A program made the translations under genes and the position numbers. This document shows, piece after piece, positions 16,949 through 26,193 of a DNA stretch of 64,000 nt. The notes below the pieces were generated by a model. It had not been told where the DNA came from and searched no databases. It saw only the letters and a list, made by a program, of their open reading frames with translations. The DNA is from Candidatus Cloacimonadota bacterium. Its GTDB lineage: Bacteria > Cloacimonadota > Cloacimonadia > JGIOTU-2. Position 1 is the stretch's first letter, and each line of letters starts with the position of its first letter. The stretch spans positions 1-64,000 of the forward strand of contig JAUWMT010000003.1 of the NCBI GenBank assembly GCA_030613025.1, read 5' to 3'.

Positions 16949-17251
16949 AAGGGGTACTATGAAGACAGGATTAGTTTCTGTTTTTATCCCGACAATGATT
17001 TTGATCTTCAGGTAAAAGTAATTATTAATGGAAAAACCTATTTCGATAATTAAATCGAAACAGGTCGAGAATTCATGATGGATAACTTTCTGAGAAACCG
17101 CGACAGGACAGCACTCTGGGTAAAGAAAGTGGAGTTTGGGTTGTGAAACAGAAGTACGATTGTTTAAAAATAAATTTGACAATGAGAATTATACATTTAT
17201 ATTCTCGTTGCAAAATACAAAAAAATAATCTTTATAAGTTAAGGTGGTTAT
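16949..17251 (+). pseudogene. Possible remnant of a small gene
   Basis: Two in-frame pieces look protein-like: YEDRISFCFYPDNDFDLQVK onward to a TAA at about 17054, and IETGREFMMDNFLRNRDR onward to a TGA at about 17146. They suggest a decayed gene of perhaps 65 residues, but I recognise no family. The rest (17147-17251) holds the leader of the next gene. Confidence 0.25.
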
Positions 17252-17908
17252 ATGAAAAAGATTAGTATGTGTTTTATTTTCATTTTATTCACAGTTTCTT
17301 TTTTGCACGCTCAATTTAATCCACCACAAAATTTTTATATCGAACATAATTATGTTTGTCCCTGTAATTTTTATCATTTATATTGGGATCCACCTGAACC
17401 GGGAACACCACAACTCGTTAATTATAATGTATATAGAAATTGGGAAGTGATTGCCACAGTTTCACCAAATACATTATCGTACTCTGAGATCGATCCTCCA
17501 TGGTATCAAGGTACTCCATATATTTATTATTATATCACTGCCCTTTATGAAAATCCTAGTGGAGAATCGACTCCGACAGATACTATATGCTGTGGAGTTG
17601 CAGTAACGAATGATGATGAAGTCACACCTTCTTCCAAACCGGTGTTAACGAACCGACCTAATCCTTTCATGAGCACTACAACTATTGATTTTAGCATTCA
17701 GAAGGATTCTTATGTAACTCTATCTGTGTACAATGTGAAAGGCGAGGTTGTTACGACACTTGTGAATGAGCTAAAATCCATTGGTGATTACCACCTTGCA
17801 TGGAATGGGAAAGATGCGTCGGGTACAGATGTCCCTTCTGGAATGTATTTTTGTAATATAAAGACTGAATTTACTACGATTTCTAAAAAACTCGTCGTAA
17901 TAAGATAA
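17252..17908 (+). CDS. Secreted Fn3-like protein with FlgD-type sorting domain
   Basis: The 218-residue protein has a signal peptide (KKISMCFIFILFTVSFLHAQ), a fibronectin-III-like domain (YWDPPEPG, NYNVYRN, YYYITALYENPSGES; about residues 30-115) and a C-terminal FlgD-like or type A sorting domain (NRPNPFMSTTTIDFSI, VYNVKGEVV, HLAWNGKDASG, PSGMYF). Such tails direct export through a type IX-type system and surface attachment in FCB bacteria. Its partner is unknown. It converges with the barrel gene at 18042. Confidence 0.75.
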   Translation: MKKISMCFIFILFTVSFLHAQFNPPQNFYIEHNYVCPCNFYHLYWDPPEPGTPQLVNYNVYRNWEVIATVSPNTLSYSEIDPPWYQGTPYIYYYITALYENPSGESTPTDTICCGVAVTNDDEVTPSSKPVLTNRPNPFMSTTTIDFSIQKDSYVTLSVYNVKGEVVTTLVNELKSIGDYHLAWNGKDASGTDVPSGMYFCNIKTEFTTISKKLVVIR

Positions 17909-17921
17909 TTATTTAAAGAAT

Positions 17922-18019
17922 TACCTTGTCATAAGTCGAAGAGCTTGTGACAAGTAATTTGTATGAGGAGTCAGAGACCACTCCCTGACTGATTCGTATG
18001 TCATGGAATGGTCCATGAC
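17922..18019. terminator. Bidirectional terminator region with three hairpins
   Basis: Between two convergent genes lie CTTGTCATAAG...CTTGTGACAAG (17927-17955), AGTCAG...CTGACT (about 17969-17990) and the perfect GTCATGGA-ATGG-TCCATGAC (18000-18019). No long T-run follows, so termination strength is uncertain. Confidence 0.45.
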
Positions 18020-18041
18020 ACCCCCAGCCATAGTATTATAT

Positions 18042-18794
18042 CTATATCCTGAACATCACTCCAAACACGATATGATGAAAGAGTGCGTAGTTATACACTG
18101 CATCTTTATCTGCGCCGCCTTCGAGGAATCTGTAGCCAAGTTTCACACTTACTTTATCAGAAATACAACCAGTCCATGCAAAAAGGATATCCTCTGCTCT
18201 TCCATGAGGAGTTGCAATCGCATCACCTTCAATACGAAAATTCATACAGGGAGTGAATTTCCATACAAAAAGGAAGTTGATGAGCGGCATAAATCCGACA
18301 TTGCTTTTTGAAGATTCAACTACTGTGCCAAAATTATCCTGACCCTTAATGCTGATCTTGGCATCTCTGATCATACCGGTCAATCCAATTCCGATCTGGA
18401 AGTGTTTGGAATTAATAAAATCCCACCTGTAGGAAAGCCGCCAGGAATTGAATTTATATATCGCTTTTACCTCATGAATGCTGGAATAACTTTGTCCCGC
18501 AAAATTAAAATTCTGTTTTGGTTTCCCCTTATAGGTTTTCGTAAAGGGAGCTAAAAGCACAGATATGGTATGTCGTTCCGCAAAAGTATAGTTGAATTTC
18601 ACTCTAAAAAACAGGGAAGCATTAGATCCAATATCTTTTTGTAAAGAAAACGGACTTCCAGTGTTGCCCGGCACTCTTACATCATTATATCCGCTCAAGT
18701 TTAGTCCGGTTTCCAGGTCTGCTATGAATTGCGCATGAATTATTGGAACGCATAAAAAAAGAATTAATAAACAAATTACGATTAATTTTCTCAT
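18042..18794 (-). CDS. Small outer-membrane beta-barrel protein
   Basis: I place the start at ATG 18794, because AGAGGTATAATA precedes it and MRKLIVICLLILFLCVPIIHAQ is a clean signal peptide; the longer frame runs into mscS. The mature part (about 228 residues) alternates polar and aromatic residues (SLFFRVKFNYTF, WRLSYRWDFIN, VSVKLGYRFLEGG) and ends HHIVFGVMFRI. That pattern fits an 8- to 10-strand outer-membrane barrel. Function is unknown. It follows mscS on the same strand by 34 bases. Confidence 0.65.
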   Translation of the reverse strand: MRKLIVICLLILFLCVPIIHAQFIADLETGLNLSGYNDVRVPGNTGSPFSLQKDIGSNASLFFRVKFNYTFAERHTISVLLAPFTKTYKGKPKQNFNFAGQSYSSIHEVKAIYKFNSWRLSYRWDFINSKHFQIGIGLTGMIRDAKISIKGQDNFGTVVESSKSNVGFMPLINFLFVWKFTPCMNFRIEGDAIATPHGRAEDILFAWTGCISDKVSVKLGYRFLEGGADKDAVYNYALFHHIVFGVMFRI

Positions 18795-18828
18795 TATTAT
18801 ACCTCTAAACTGTATTTTAATATGACGC

Positions 18829-19659
18829 TCACTTGTCTTCTTTGAACAAATGTACATCTGTCTGCGGGAAGGGAATAGAGATATTTTCCTGGTCAAAGGT
18901 TAGCTTCACCTTCTCCTGCATATCATAATAAACATTCCAGTATTTTGCATTATCACACCAAACTTTTACTGCAAAATTAACAGAGCTGTCACCCAAGCTG
19001 GAAACTGCAATTAGTGGAGACGGATCTTTCAATATTCGGGAATCTTCCTTAACCAACCCGGCTAACACCTCTTTTGCTTTCTTTATATCATCACCATATC
19101 CTATCCCAAAAGTCATGTCCACCCGCCGAATGGGTTCATTTGAATAGTTTGTGATATTACCATTCGAGAGAGTACCATTCGGGATATAGATCATTTTATT
19201 ATCGAAAGTTTTCATAATAGTATTGAAAATCTGTATCTCATGAACTTTCCCGACAAATCCCTGAGCTTCGATAGTATCCCCAACTTTGAATGGTTTGAGT
19301 AGAAGTATTAGTACGCCACCGGCAAAGTTCGACATACTACCTTGCAGTGCAAGACCGATCGCAAAGGTTGCAGCACCGAGAATTGCAATAAATGATGTTG
19401 TGGCAATTCCTATCATAGATGCCACACTGATCAAGAGCAACACTTTCAGCAGAACTGTGATCATACTGATGAGAAATTTCTGCAATGATATCTCAACATG
19501 TCCTTTTTGCATTGCTTTTGTAACAAGTTTTTTGATGCCTTTTATGATCCACATACCGATAATGAGAACCAGAATTGCCAATATTAATTTGGGACCATAC
19601 TCCATAACTAGTTCAATCGCCTTATTCAAATATGGTTTTGTTGCTTGAACCGCATCCAT
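18829..19659 (-). CDS. mscS: Small-conductance mechanosensitive channel
   Basis: The 276-residue protein has the size and plan of MscS: three N-terminal membrane helices (about residues 20-42, 62-85 and 90-125), the pore-lining TM3 rich in Gly and Ala (GAATFAIGLALQGSMSNFAGG), the beta domain (KPFKVGDTIEAQGFVGKV, IYIPNGTLSNGNITNYS) and an alpha/beta C-terminus. It opens under membrane tension to release solutes on osmotic downshift. An AAAGGATT ribosome-binding site lies before the ATG. Confidence 0.92.
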   Translation of the reverse strand: MDAVQATKPYLNKAIELVMEYGPKLILAILVLIIGMWIIKGIKKLVTKAMQKGHVEISLQKFLISMITVLLKVLLLISVASMIGIATTSFIAILGAATFAIGLALQGSMSNFAGGVLILLLKPFKVGDTIEAQGFVGKVHEIQIFNTIMKTFDNKMIYIPNGTLSNGNITNYSNEPIRRVDMTFGIGYGDDIKKAKEVLAGLVKEDSRILKDPSPLIAVSSLGDSSVNFAVKVWCDNAKYWNVYYDMQEKVKLTFDQENISIPFPQTDVHLFKEDK

Positions 19660-19686
19660 ATTAAAATCCTTTCTTTAATATATTAT

Positions 19687-20151
19687 TCATTCTTTGGGTT
19701 TGATATACCAGTGTTTTTTACCTTTCAAAAATTCCTGTTTCCCCTTTTTCTTTATGATCTTCATGTTTTGCAGGTGTGCATCGCCATGGTTGGTTTTCAG
19801 GAATGCGAGCTTCCCACAGGACATGAAATCATCACACTCCCAGCAACCGTCATACCTCTTCTTCACACAACAGCTTCTGATATTGCAAAAAGGGTTTCCA
19901 CCGCCGTCTCTGCAAGATTTTCTGCAACGAAGCTTTACCATTGCACCCAGCACTTTGTAACAGGTATGATAATCCTCGAACTCCTTGAAAAATGGAATCT
20001 CAGAAAGCGCATCAGCGGTCTTATCAAACCTGTAGTTCCTTAATTCTTTTCGTAGATCACGAGCCAGGTCTGCGATTGTTCCTGTGTAACTAAAACACTC
20101 GCTGCAGTATAAGCCACAATAGGCAATTAAATCAATTTTACTTTTTATCAT
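19687..20151 (-). CDS. DUF3795 family cysteine-rich protein
   Basis: The 154-residue protein begins with the family-typical AYCGLYCSECFSYTGTI. It carries further Cys clusters (LRCRKSCRDGGGNPFCNIRSC and GCWECDDFMSC), about a dozen cysteines in all, which suggests metal or iron-sulphur binding. DUF3795 proteins are small cytoplasmic proteins of unknown function in anaerobes. It lies 27 bases upstream of mscS on the same strand and may share its transcript. Confidence 0.8.
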   Translation of the reverse strand: MIKSKIDLIAYCGLYCSECFSYTGTIADLARDLRKELRNYRFDKTADALSEIPFFKEFEDYHTCYKVLGAMVKLRCRKSCRDGGGNPFCNIRSCCVKKRYDGCWECDDFMSCGKLAFLKTNHGDAHLQNMKIIKKKGKQEFLKGKKHWYIKPKE

Positions 20152-20437
20152 ACTTGATCATCCGAATAATCATATTGATAAACTGGAGAATTTCTCCAAG
20201 AAGTCAACTTTTTTAAAATATTGTTTCCTAACTGGGATAAACAGAAACCAAAAATAATTCACCACAGAGAGCACAGAGAAAATCTCCTCTTGTTCGTCTC
20301 GCCATAATGAAATGAAGGCGGAAGAGGAGTACTCCGCCAGCTGGCGGAGGGAGGTGTGTTTCATTGGAAATTCATCCCGAAAGCGTTTGAGATTTACTCC
20401 CGAAGACATTCGAGATAAGAAATTTAAGATTAAGTGC
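20152..20437. repeat. Gene-free stretch with palindromic repeats
   Basis: This stretch holds no credible gene. It contains TCCGCCAGCTGGCGGA (20333-20348), a perfect palindrome, and imperfect repeats around it (ACCACAGAGAGCACAGAG, CCCGAAAGC...CCCGAAGAC). These look like the short intergenic repeats seen elsewhere in the window. Confidence 0.5.
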
Positions 20438-21088
20438 CTATTTGGGTGAGGTGCCGCAGCCATTATATTCTTTTCCGTTAAAAAAAAACTCAACATGATA
20501 AGGAAAAGTCTGATCACTTTTTTTATCATAGCATTTCTTCTCTGTGATGATAACTTTCAGAGTATGCTCTTCCGATTGTGCATTATACACTTTTGCACCT
20601 TTCCCCGTTTTCTCTAAAGATGATGAGGAGAATCGGTACACTTTATTTTTCTTATCAAAAAATACTGCAATTTCATTATCAAAGATCGTTAGTGACCAAC
20701 GCGGATCATTGCTCATAGCCCAGAAATAATCTGCTGGTAATTTTACCTGCCGTTCATTAGGATGCACCAATTCGCAGTTCTGATAGGATTCATCACCGAT
20801 CGTGATCATTGCCATATCACCCTTATTCCAGAACTCATTCACACCATCACTATAGCGTGCTCCCGAAGCGGAAAGTGCACGTGGCAATTTGTACACCTCG
20901 TAACCGTGATACAGATACGCAGCATCATCCTGAAAGTGGACTGTGTAAAACTCATCATTTTCACACTGAAATACAAACACATTATCAGCAGGGATGTTAT
21001 ATTTAGGAGGAGAATTGAAATGGCACTTTTTTGTACATGAACACATAAGAAGAATAATGGCAAGTATCGGAATCATGATTTTTTTCAT
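20438..21088 (-). CDS. Lipoprotein of unknown function
   Basis: The 216-residue protein starts MKKIMIPILAIILLMCSC, a lipoprotein signal with a Cys after LMCS. The mature part has no domain I know. It contains strand-like pieces such as VFVFQCENDEFYTVHFQDD and WSLTIFDNEIAVFFDKKNK, suggesting a beta-rich fold that may repeat (FYTVHF, AMITIGD, EIAVFF, LKVIIT). The upstream 150 bases are non-coding before the MITE at 21238. Confidence 0.65.
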   Translation of the reverse strand: MKKIMIPILAIILLMCSCTKKCHFNSPPKYNIPADNVFVFQCENDEFYTVHFQDDAAYLYHGYEVYKLPRALSASGARYSDGVNEFWNKGDMAMITIGDESYQNCELVHPNERQVKLPADYFWAMSNDPRWSLTIFDNEIAVFFDKKNKVYRFSSSSLEKTGKGAKVYNAQSEEHTLKVIITEKKCYDKKSDQTFPYHVEFFFNGKEYNGCGTSPK

Positions 21089-21237
21089 GGCATCTCCATT
21101 GCTTAATTGAATACAAAAGATATAATTTTTCTCATATAAGTTTTGTCAATGTTATCGGAAAACTTGCGAATAAATAATGCTGACAGGAAATTTTGTTCAT
21201 CTAAAAATGTTAACTAAAAAACAAAATATTCACTCAT

Positions 21238-21435
21238 GAGTTTGCTCTAAAAAGGCTATAATTAGAAATATGTTAGAGAAATTATTAAATATTTGGAAAC
21301 AGATGAATCGGTTGAAAGTTACTATCTTCCTATTAACCACCAACTTAAGTTGGTGGTTAATGAAACAAAAAAACATTAACCGTTTTAACGGTTTCTTGTT
21401 TTATTAAATCTGGCTTTTTTAGAGTGAATTCACTC
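21238..21435 (+). mobile_element. MITE-like element, copy 1, abutting mfd
   Basis: The 198-base element has terminal inverted repeats (GAGTTTGCTCTAAAAAGGC at 21238-21256 and GCTTTTTTAGAGTGAATTC at the right end). A perfect 30-base palindrome of two ATTAACCACCAACTT-type arms lies at 21332-21361, and a second one (AACCGTTTTAACGGTT) at 21379-21394. A diverged inverted copy is at 59312-59534. No transposase is encoded. Its right end stops one base before the mfd start codon. Confidence 0.75.
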
Positions 21436-24400
21436 ATGTTTTATAAAAAATTAGAAACCTATCTCAACCGATCAAGCCAATTTTCGAAATTGCTTCAATT
21501 GGTAAACACTGTACAGAAGCTCCGCCTCTCCGGATTGAACAGCTCTGCAAAAGCTCTTGCACTTAGCCATGTTTTCAGTAATTCTGATAAATCCATATTG
21601 CTCGTTACCGAAAATGATTCAATTGCTCAACACACCTGTGATGATCTTGAAGTGCTTCTGGGCAAGGAAAGAATATTCCATCACTCTGGTTATGAACTTC
21701 TTCCCTACGAGCGATTCTCTCCAAGAAAAACAGTTCAACTCGAACGAAGCAATACACTTTCCGCAGCAGTTTCAGGAAAAACAGGCATTTATGTTGTTTC
21801 ATTAAAGGAATTACTTAGATCCATCAGTCATCCGCAAATATATAAAAAACTTCTTCTCATTCTTGAAAAAGATAAAGAATACAATATTGATTCTGTGCTA
21901 TCACACCTTGTTTCAGCGGGCTACGAAAACACCTCACAGATCACCCAAGCCGGTGAGATAAGTAAACGCGGCGGTATTCTTGATATTTTCTCTCCCCAAT
22001 ATAAGAATCCTCTCCGATTGGAATTTTGGGGTGATGAGATAACTTCGATCCGTGAATTCGATCTGTCATCCCAGCTTTCATTAAGAGAAGATCTAACCGA
22101 AATAATTGCACAGCCAATACGCGAACTTTCGCTGGAGCATTTAAAAACAAATATTCCGGAACGCCTTCAGAATCGAATTGCCGAACATGGATTTTACGAG
22201 GGAATCGAGCATGATATGTCATTGCTTCTTGATAAAACTTCCTCTTTTCTATCCTACTTTACTTCAGAGGATTGTATATTAGCTTTCGATAATGAAGAAA
22301 AATTTGCAGGTGCAGAAACGTATCTATTAGAAGAAGTTCACGAAAATTATACAAAAAAAATTTCACATGTGAATCTGGAATTTGTCCCTGAACCCAGCGC
22401 ACTTTTCAAAAAACGAACTGACCTTGACATAAAACCCTTTCAGACACTTCATCTCACACAAGCTGATATAAAAACAGTAACCTCGTATATCGATTTTCCC
22501 TGCAAAGCGCAGATGAATTATAATAGCAAATTGTCACTGCTTACAGATGATATCGACCAACTTATAAAAAAACACTATTCTGTTTTCATCCAGTCCGATA
22601 ATAAGAGCCAGAGCAACCGCATGCAGACAATGCTTTCTGATCATGAAGAAAATATTCATTTTCATGTTGGGGTATTTCAAAAAGGATTCATTCTTGAAGA
22701 TGCTGCACTTGCAGTCTTCACGGATCATGAAATTTTTAACCGCTACAGGCAGAAACGCAGGTTTGCTCATTTTAAAAAAGCAGAAGCACTTTCGGATTAC
22801 GAAGCTCTCAAACCAGGTGATTATGTCGTTCATATAGATTACGGCATTGGAATTTTTCAGGGTATTGAGAACATCTCGGTTCAGGAACGGAATATGGACT
22901 GTCTGCTACTTTTGTATGCAGATAATGACAAAATCTATGTCCCGACAGATCAGCTTCAGCAGGTGGCTAAATTCGTCACACAAGAGGGAATCATACCTGA
23001 ACTGCACAAGCTGGACAGTACTCGCTGGGAAACCACAAAGAAGAAGCTAAAGAAAGATGTTGAGCAGATCGCTGCAGAGCTCCTCTACCTGTATGCTCAG
23101 AGAAAAATTGCTGCCGGATATGCATTTTCTGATGATACCGAATGGCAGAAGGATGTTGAATCTTCTTTCATTTATGAAGATACACCAGATCAGATAAAAG
23201 CCACTGAAGAGGTCAAAGCAGATATGGAGACGGCAATCCCCATGGAACGCCTCATCTGCGGTGATGTGGGATTTGGAAAAACAGAAGTAGCTGTCCGGGC
23301 TGCCTTTAAAACTGTAATGGACAGCAAGCAGGTTGCCCTTCTTGTCCCAACTACGATTCTCGCAGAACAGCATTATGTCACTTTTTCAGAGCGATTAAAG
23401 GATTACCCTGTTCGAATAGAAATGTTAAGCAGATTCGTCACACCAACCAAACAAAAAGTTATCATCGACAGGATCAAATATGGTGAAGTTGACATAATAA
23501 TCGGCACACACCGTTTGCTTTCAAAGGATGTTGAATTCAAAGAACTCGGGCTGATCATTATTGACGAAGAACAGCGATTCGGAGTTCGGCACAAAGAAAG
23601 GTTGAAAGCTCTCAAGCATAATGTGGATGTGCTCATGCTGTCTGCAACACCGATACCGAGAACGCTGAACATGGCACTTACAGGTGTTAAGGACATGACT
23701 ATCATGAACACACCTCCGGAAAATCGGCTTCCTGTGCGAACTGCTGTGATCGAATATAATGAAGATATGATCATCGCTTCAATACGCAGGGAGATAGACC
23801 GGCAGGGACAGGTCTTCTTCCTTCATAATAGAGTTGAAACCATTTACGGCATGGAAGAAAAACTGAGTGCTTTGATTAAGGGCGTGGACTTCCGGGTTGC
23901 TCATGCACAGATGTCCGCGCGTGAACTCGAACAGGTCATGCTGGATTTTTATCATCACGAGTTTGATGTGCTCATATGCACTACAATTATTGAATCGGGC
24001 ATTGATATTCCCAATGTTAATACGATAATCATAAACCGTGCTGACAAATTCGGGCTTGCACAACTCTATCAATTACGCGGTCGGGTCGGGCGCTCTGACC
24101 ATCAGGCATATGCCTATCTCATTGTGCCCAAAAAGATAACCAAAACTGCACATGAGCGTCTTAGAACCATTGAACAACATGAAGCTCTCGGTTCCGGTTT
24201 ACATATTGCCATGCGTGATCTTGAGATACGTGGTGCGGGAAATATTCTCGGTAAAAAACAACATGGCATTATGAACACGATCGGTATGAACTTCTACAAC
24301 CAGCTTTTGAAACGAGCCATCGAGAAGATCAAACAAGGTGAGGATAGAGATATTTTTGATGTGGAGCGATATCATACAAAAATACAATGCGAAATACCTT

Positions 24401-24828
24401 TTTCCTTGCCTGAAACTTATATTGAAGATGATGCGATCCGACTGAATTTTTACAAACGCCTGAACAATGCTGAAGATGAAGCTGAATTTCAATCCTTGCA
24501 GGAAGAGATGCGTGACCGCTTCGGTCCGCTTCCCCAGGTTGCAAAGTATGTCTTCCAATATTATCATGTATCTTTCCTGCTTGCAAAGACTTCCATCTTA
24601 TCAGTTTACATCGGAAAAAGAAAGATAACGATAGAAGTTGACTCAACAGTGCTTACTAGAAACAGGATCGAGGAGATCATGAAAAATATTCCACATGAAG
24701 TCCAATTCAGCATGACCAAAGGAGCAAAAATCATTGTCAAACTGTCCCACAATAAAATTGACAGCTTCAAGGCGAACTTTGACGTTTGTATTCAAATAAT
24801 TAAAATATTAGGTAAGAAAAAAACCTGA
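21436..24828 (+). CDS. mfd: Transcription-repair coupling factor
   Basis: The 1130-residue protein is a full-length Mfd. It has the UvrB-like N-terminal module, the CarD-like RNA polymerase interaction domain (KPGDYVVHIDYGIGIFQGI, about residues 457-475), the translocase with Walker A GDVGFGKTEVAVRAAF (about 607), DEEQRFGV, SATPIPRTLNMAL, ATTIIESGIDIPN-like CTTIIESGIDIPN and QLRGRVGRS, and the C-terminal regulatory domain. It displaces stalled RNA polymerase and recruits UvrA. I chose ATG 21436 (MFYKKLE); the GTG at 21424 lies inside the MITE terminus. The TAGAG about 12 bases upstream, the only ribosome-binding candidate, is part of the MITE. Three PpiC-type genes follow closely. Confidence 0.96.
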   Translation: MFYKKLETYLNRSSQFSKLLQLVNTVQKLRLSGLNSSAKALALSHVFSNSDKSILLVTENDSIAQHTCDDLEVLLGKERIFHHSGYELLPYERFSPRKTVQLERSNTLSAAVSGKTGIYVVSLKELLRSISHPQIYKKLLLILEKDKEYNIDSVLSHLVSAGYENTSQITQAGEISKRGGILDIFSPQYKNPLRLEFWGDEITSIREFDLSSQLSLREDLTEIIAQPIRELSLEHLKTNIPERLQNRIAEHGFYEGIEHDMSLLLDKTSSFLSYFTSEDCILAFDNEEKFAGAETYLLEEVHENYTKKISHVNLEFVPEPSALFKKRTDLDIKPFQTLHLTQADIKTVTSYIDFPCKAQMNYNSKLSLLTDDIDQLIKKHYSVFIQSDNKSQSNRMQTMLSDHEENIHFHVGVFQKGFILEDAALAVFTDHEIFNRYRQKRRFAHFKKAEALSDYEALKPGDYVVHIDYGIGIFQGIENISVQERNMDCLLLLYADNDKIYVPTDQLQQVAKFVTQEGIIPELHKLDSTRWETTKKKLKKDVEQIAAELLYLYAQRKIAAGYAFSDDTEWQKDVESSFIYEDTPDQIKATEEVKADMETAIPMERLICGDVGFGKTEVAVRAAFKTVMDSKQVALLVPTTILAEQHYVTFSERLKDYPVRIEMLSRFVTPTKQKVIIDRIKYGEVDIIIGTHRLLSKDVEFKELGLIIIDEEQRFGVRHKERLKALKHNVDVLMLSATPIPRTLNMALTGVKDMTIMNTPPENRLPVRTAVIEYNEDMIIASIRREIDRQGQVFFLHNRVETIYGMEEKLSALIKGVDFRVAHAQMSARELEQVMLDFYHHEFDVLICTTIIESGIDIPNVNTIIINRADKFGLAQLYQLRGRVGRSDHQAYAYLIVPKKITKTAHERLRTIEQHEALGSGLHIAMRDLEIRGAGNILGKKQHGIMNTIGMNFYNQLLKRAIEKIKQGEDRDIFDVERYHTKIQCEIPFSLPETYIEDDAIRLNFYKRLNNAEDEAEFQSLQEEMRDRFGPLPQVAKYVFQYYHVSFLLAKTSILSVYIGKRKITIEVDSTVLTRNRIEEIMKNIPHEVQFSMTKGAKIIVKLSHNKIDSFKANFDVCIQIIKILGKKKT

Positions 24829-24849
24829 TCGAACATAAGAAGGATTTAC

Positions 24850-26193
24850 ATGAAAAAATCTACAAAAATTATTCTCATAATCATTGTTATCATTTCTGCT
24901 GCATTGATCATCATTAACAATTTCATACGAAAGGATACAGATGTACTCTTTGCTAAAGTAAATGATAATGAAATTTTTCTTTCGGACATTGAAAATACCG
25001 CTGCCATGTATGGTTTGCAGGTCAATCAGGAAGACACGGGTCTCATTCTCGACCAGCTTATAAATAATGAAGTTGCGAAAATCTACGCTCAAAACACAGG
25101 AATGGTTAACGAGCCGGGCTTCAATAAAGATTTTGAATGGCAAAAGAACGAGATGCGGAAGGAACTGCTCATTAACACCATGCTTGAGGATATTGTGAAA
25201 ACTCAAACCACTATCTCCGACGAAGAACTCCTTAAATATGTGGAGGTGAATCCTTTTGTAAAGATCAGGACGATCTTCATCCCTGTTCAGGATGATAGTG
25301 CAAAAGCGGAAGAAGAGATTTACGAAGCTTATGGAAAACTTGAGAAGGGATATGATTTTGAGAGTCTGCAAAAAAAATATACGGATAAAGCATATCGTAC
25401 ACCAAATAACAAAGCTGAATTGATCAAGCTGGAAGTCCTGCAGAACATTTTGCCCTATGACGGCAACCTTCCAGAGATCGATGCATTTACGCAGCCAGTG
25501 CTTACAAAATACGGATATTACATCATCAAACGTTATGAAGATCCTACTCTTGCTGAGATCAAAGAAGAAGTGGGCACAACAATTCGAAGTGAAAAAGAAA
25601 ACTCCTTTCTAAATGATTATCTTGAATCTTTTAAAGAAGATATCATCATCAATGATACGAATCTGGAGAAGGGTCTTGCTTCTCAAACTAATGCCAATGA
25701 TGACCTTGTTGTCGCAACAAAGGGAAATGTGACACTTCTTTACGGAACGCTGAAAAAAATTCTTGATTTCTTCCTCACCACAGAGCAGAGACAAAATCTG
25801 GATTATCTCGATTACAAGGATATCTCGGAACAAATCGCTCTGCAGGAATTCTTACTCAGAACTGCGCTTGATGATAATTATGAATCATCAATGAATTTCA
25901 TCTCCCAATGGGATGCGCAGTCACAGGAGTTCGACAAAAATCGGGGAGACTATGTTGTTCAGCAGATGTATAAGGATGTGATCAGTCCTGCAATACAGGT
26001 CAATGAAGATGAAATTCTGAATTACTATGATGCTCACAAAAATGAATTTATTATAGACGGCGTTCAGCAGCCACTCTCCGAAGTCCATTATGATATCGGT
26101 CTTGAACTGACGAATAAAAAGTACCAGGAGTGGTTCACAAATGTTATCAATGAATATAACATAACAGTTGAAAAATATGAAGAAAATTTGTAG
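24850..26193 (+). CDS. PpiC/SurA-like periplasmic foldase, first of three
   Basis: The 447-residue protein has an N-terminal membrane anchor or signal (residues 5-25) and a SurA-type architecture: VNDNEIFLSDIENT (about 38-51), a helical chaperone part and a PPIase-like region (KIRTIFIPVQDD, YDFESLQKKYTDKA, FTQPVLTKYGYYIIKRYEDP; about 135-235). A second helical part follows. The PPIase core is degenerate, so chaperone activity is more likely than isomerase activity. The gene follows mfd by 21 bases and overlaps the next gene by 17 bases. Confidence 0.75.
   Translation: MKKSTKIILIIIVIISAALIIINNFIRKDTDVLFAKVNDNEIFLSDIENTAAMYGLQVNQEDTGLILDQLINNEVAKIYAQNTGMVNEPGFNKDFEWQKNEMRKELLINTMLEDIVKTQTTISDEELLKYVEVNPFVKIRTIFIPVQDDSAKAEEEIYEAYGKLEKGYDFESLQKKYTDKAYRTPNNKAELIKLEVLQNILPYDGNLPEIDAFTQPVLTKYGYYIIKRYEDPTLAEIKEEVGTTIRSEKENSFLNDYLESFKEDIIINDTNLEKGLASQTNANDDLVVATKGNVTLLYGTLKKILDFFLTTEQRQNLDYLDYKDISEQIALQEFLLRTALDDNYESSMNFISQWDAQSQEFDKNRGDYVVQQMYKDVISPAIQVNEDEILNYYDAHKNEFIIDGVQQPLSEVHYDIGLELTNKKYQEWFTNVINEYNITVEKYEENL

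Noticed and set aside
20170-20529. 119-codon minus-strand ORF
   Set aside because: It overlaps the lipoprotein gene at 20438 and runs through palindromic repeat sequence; no domain is seen.
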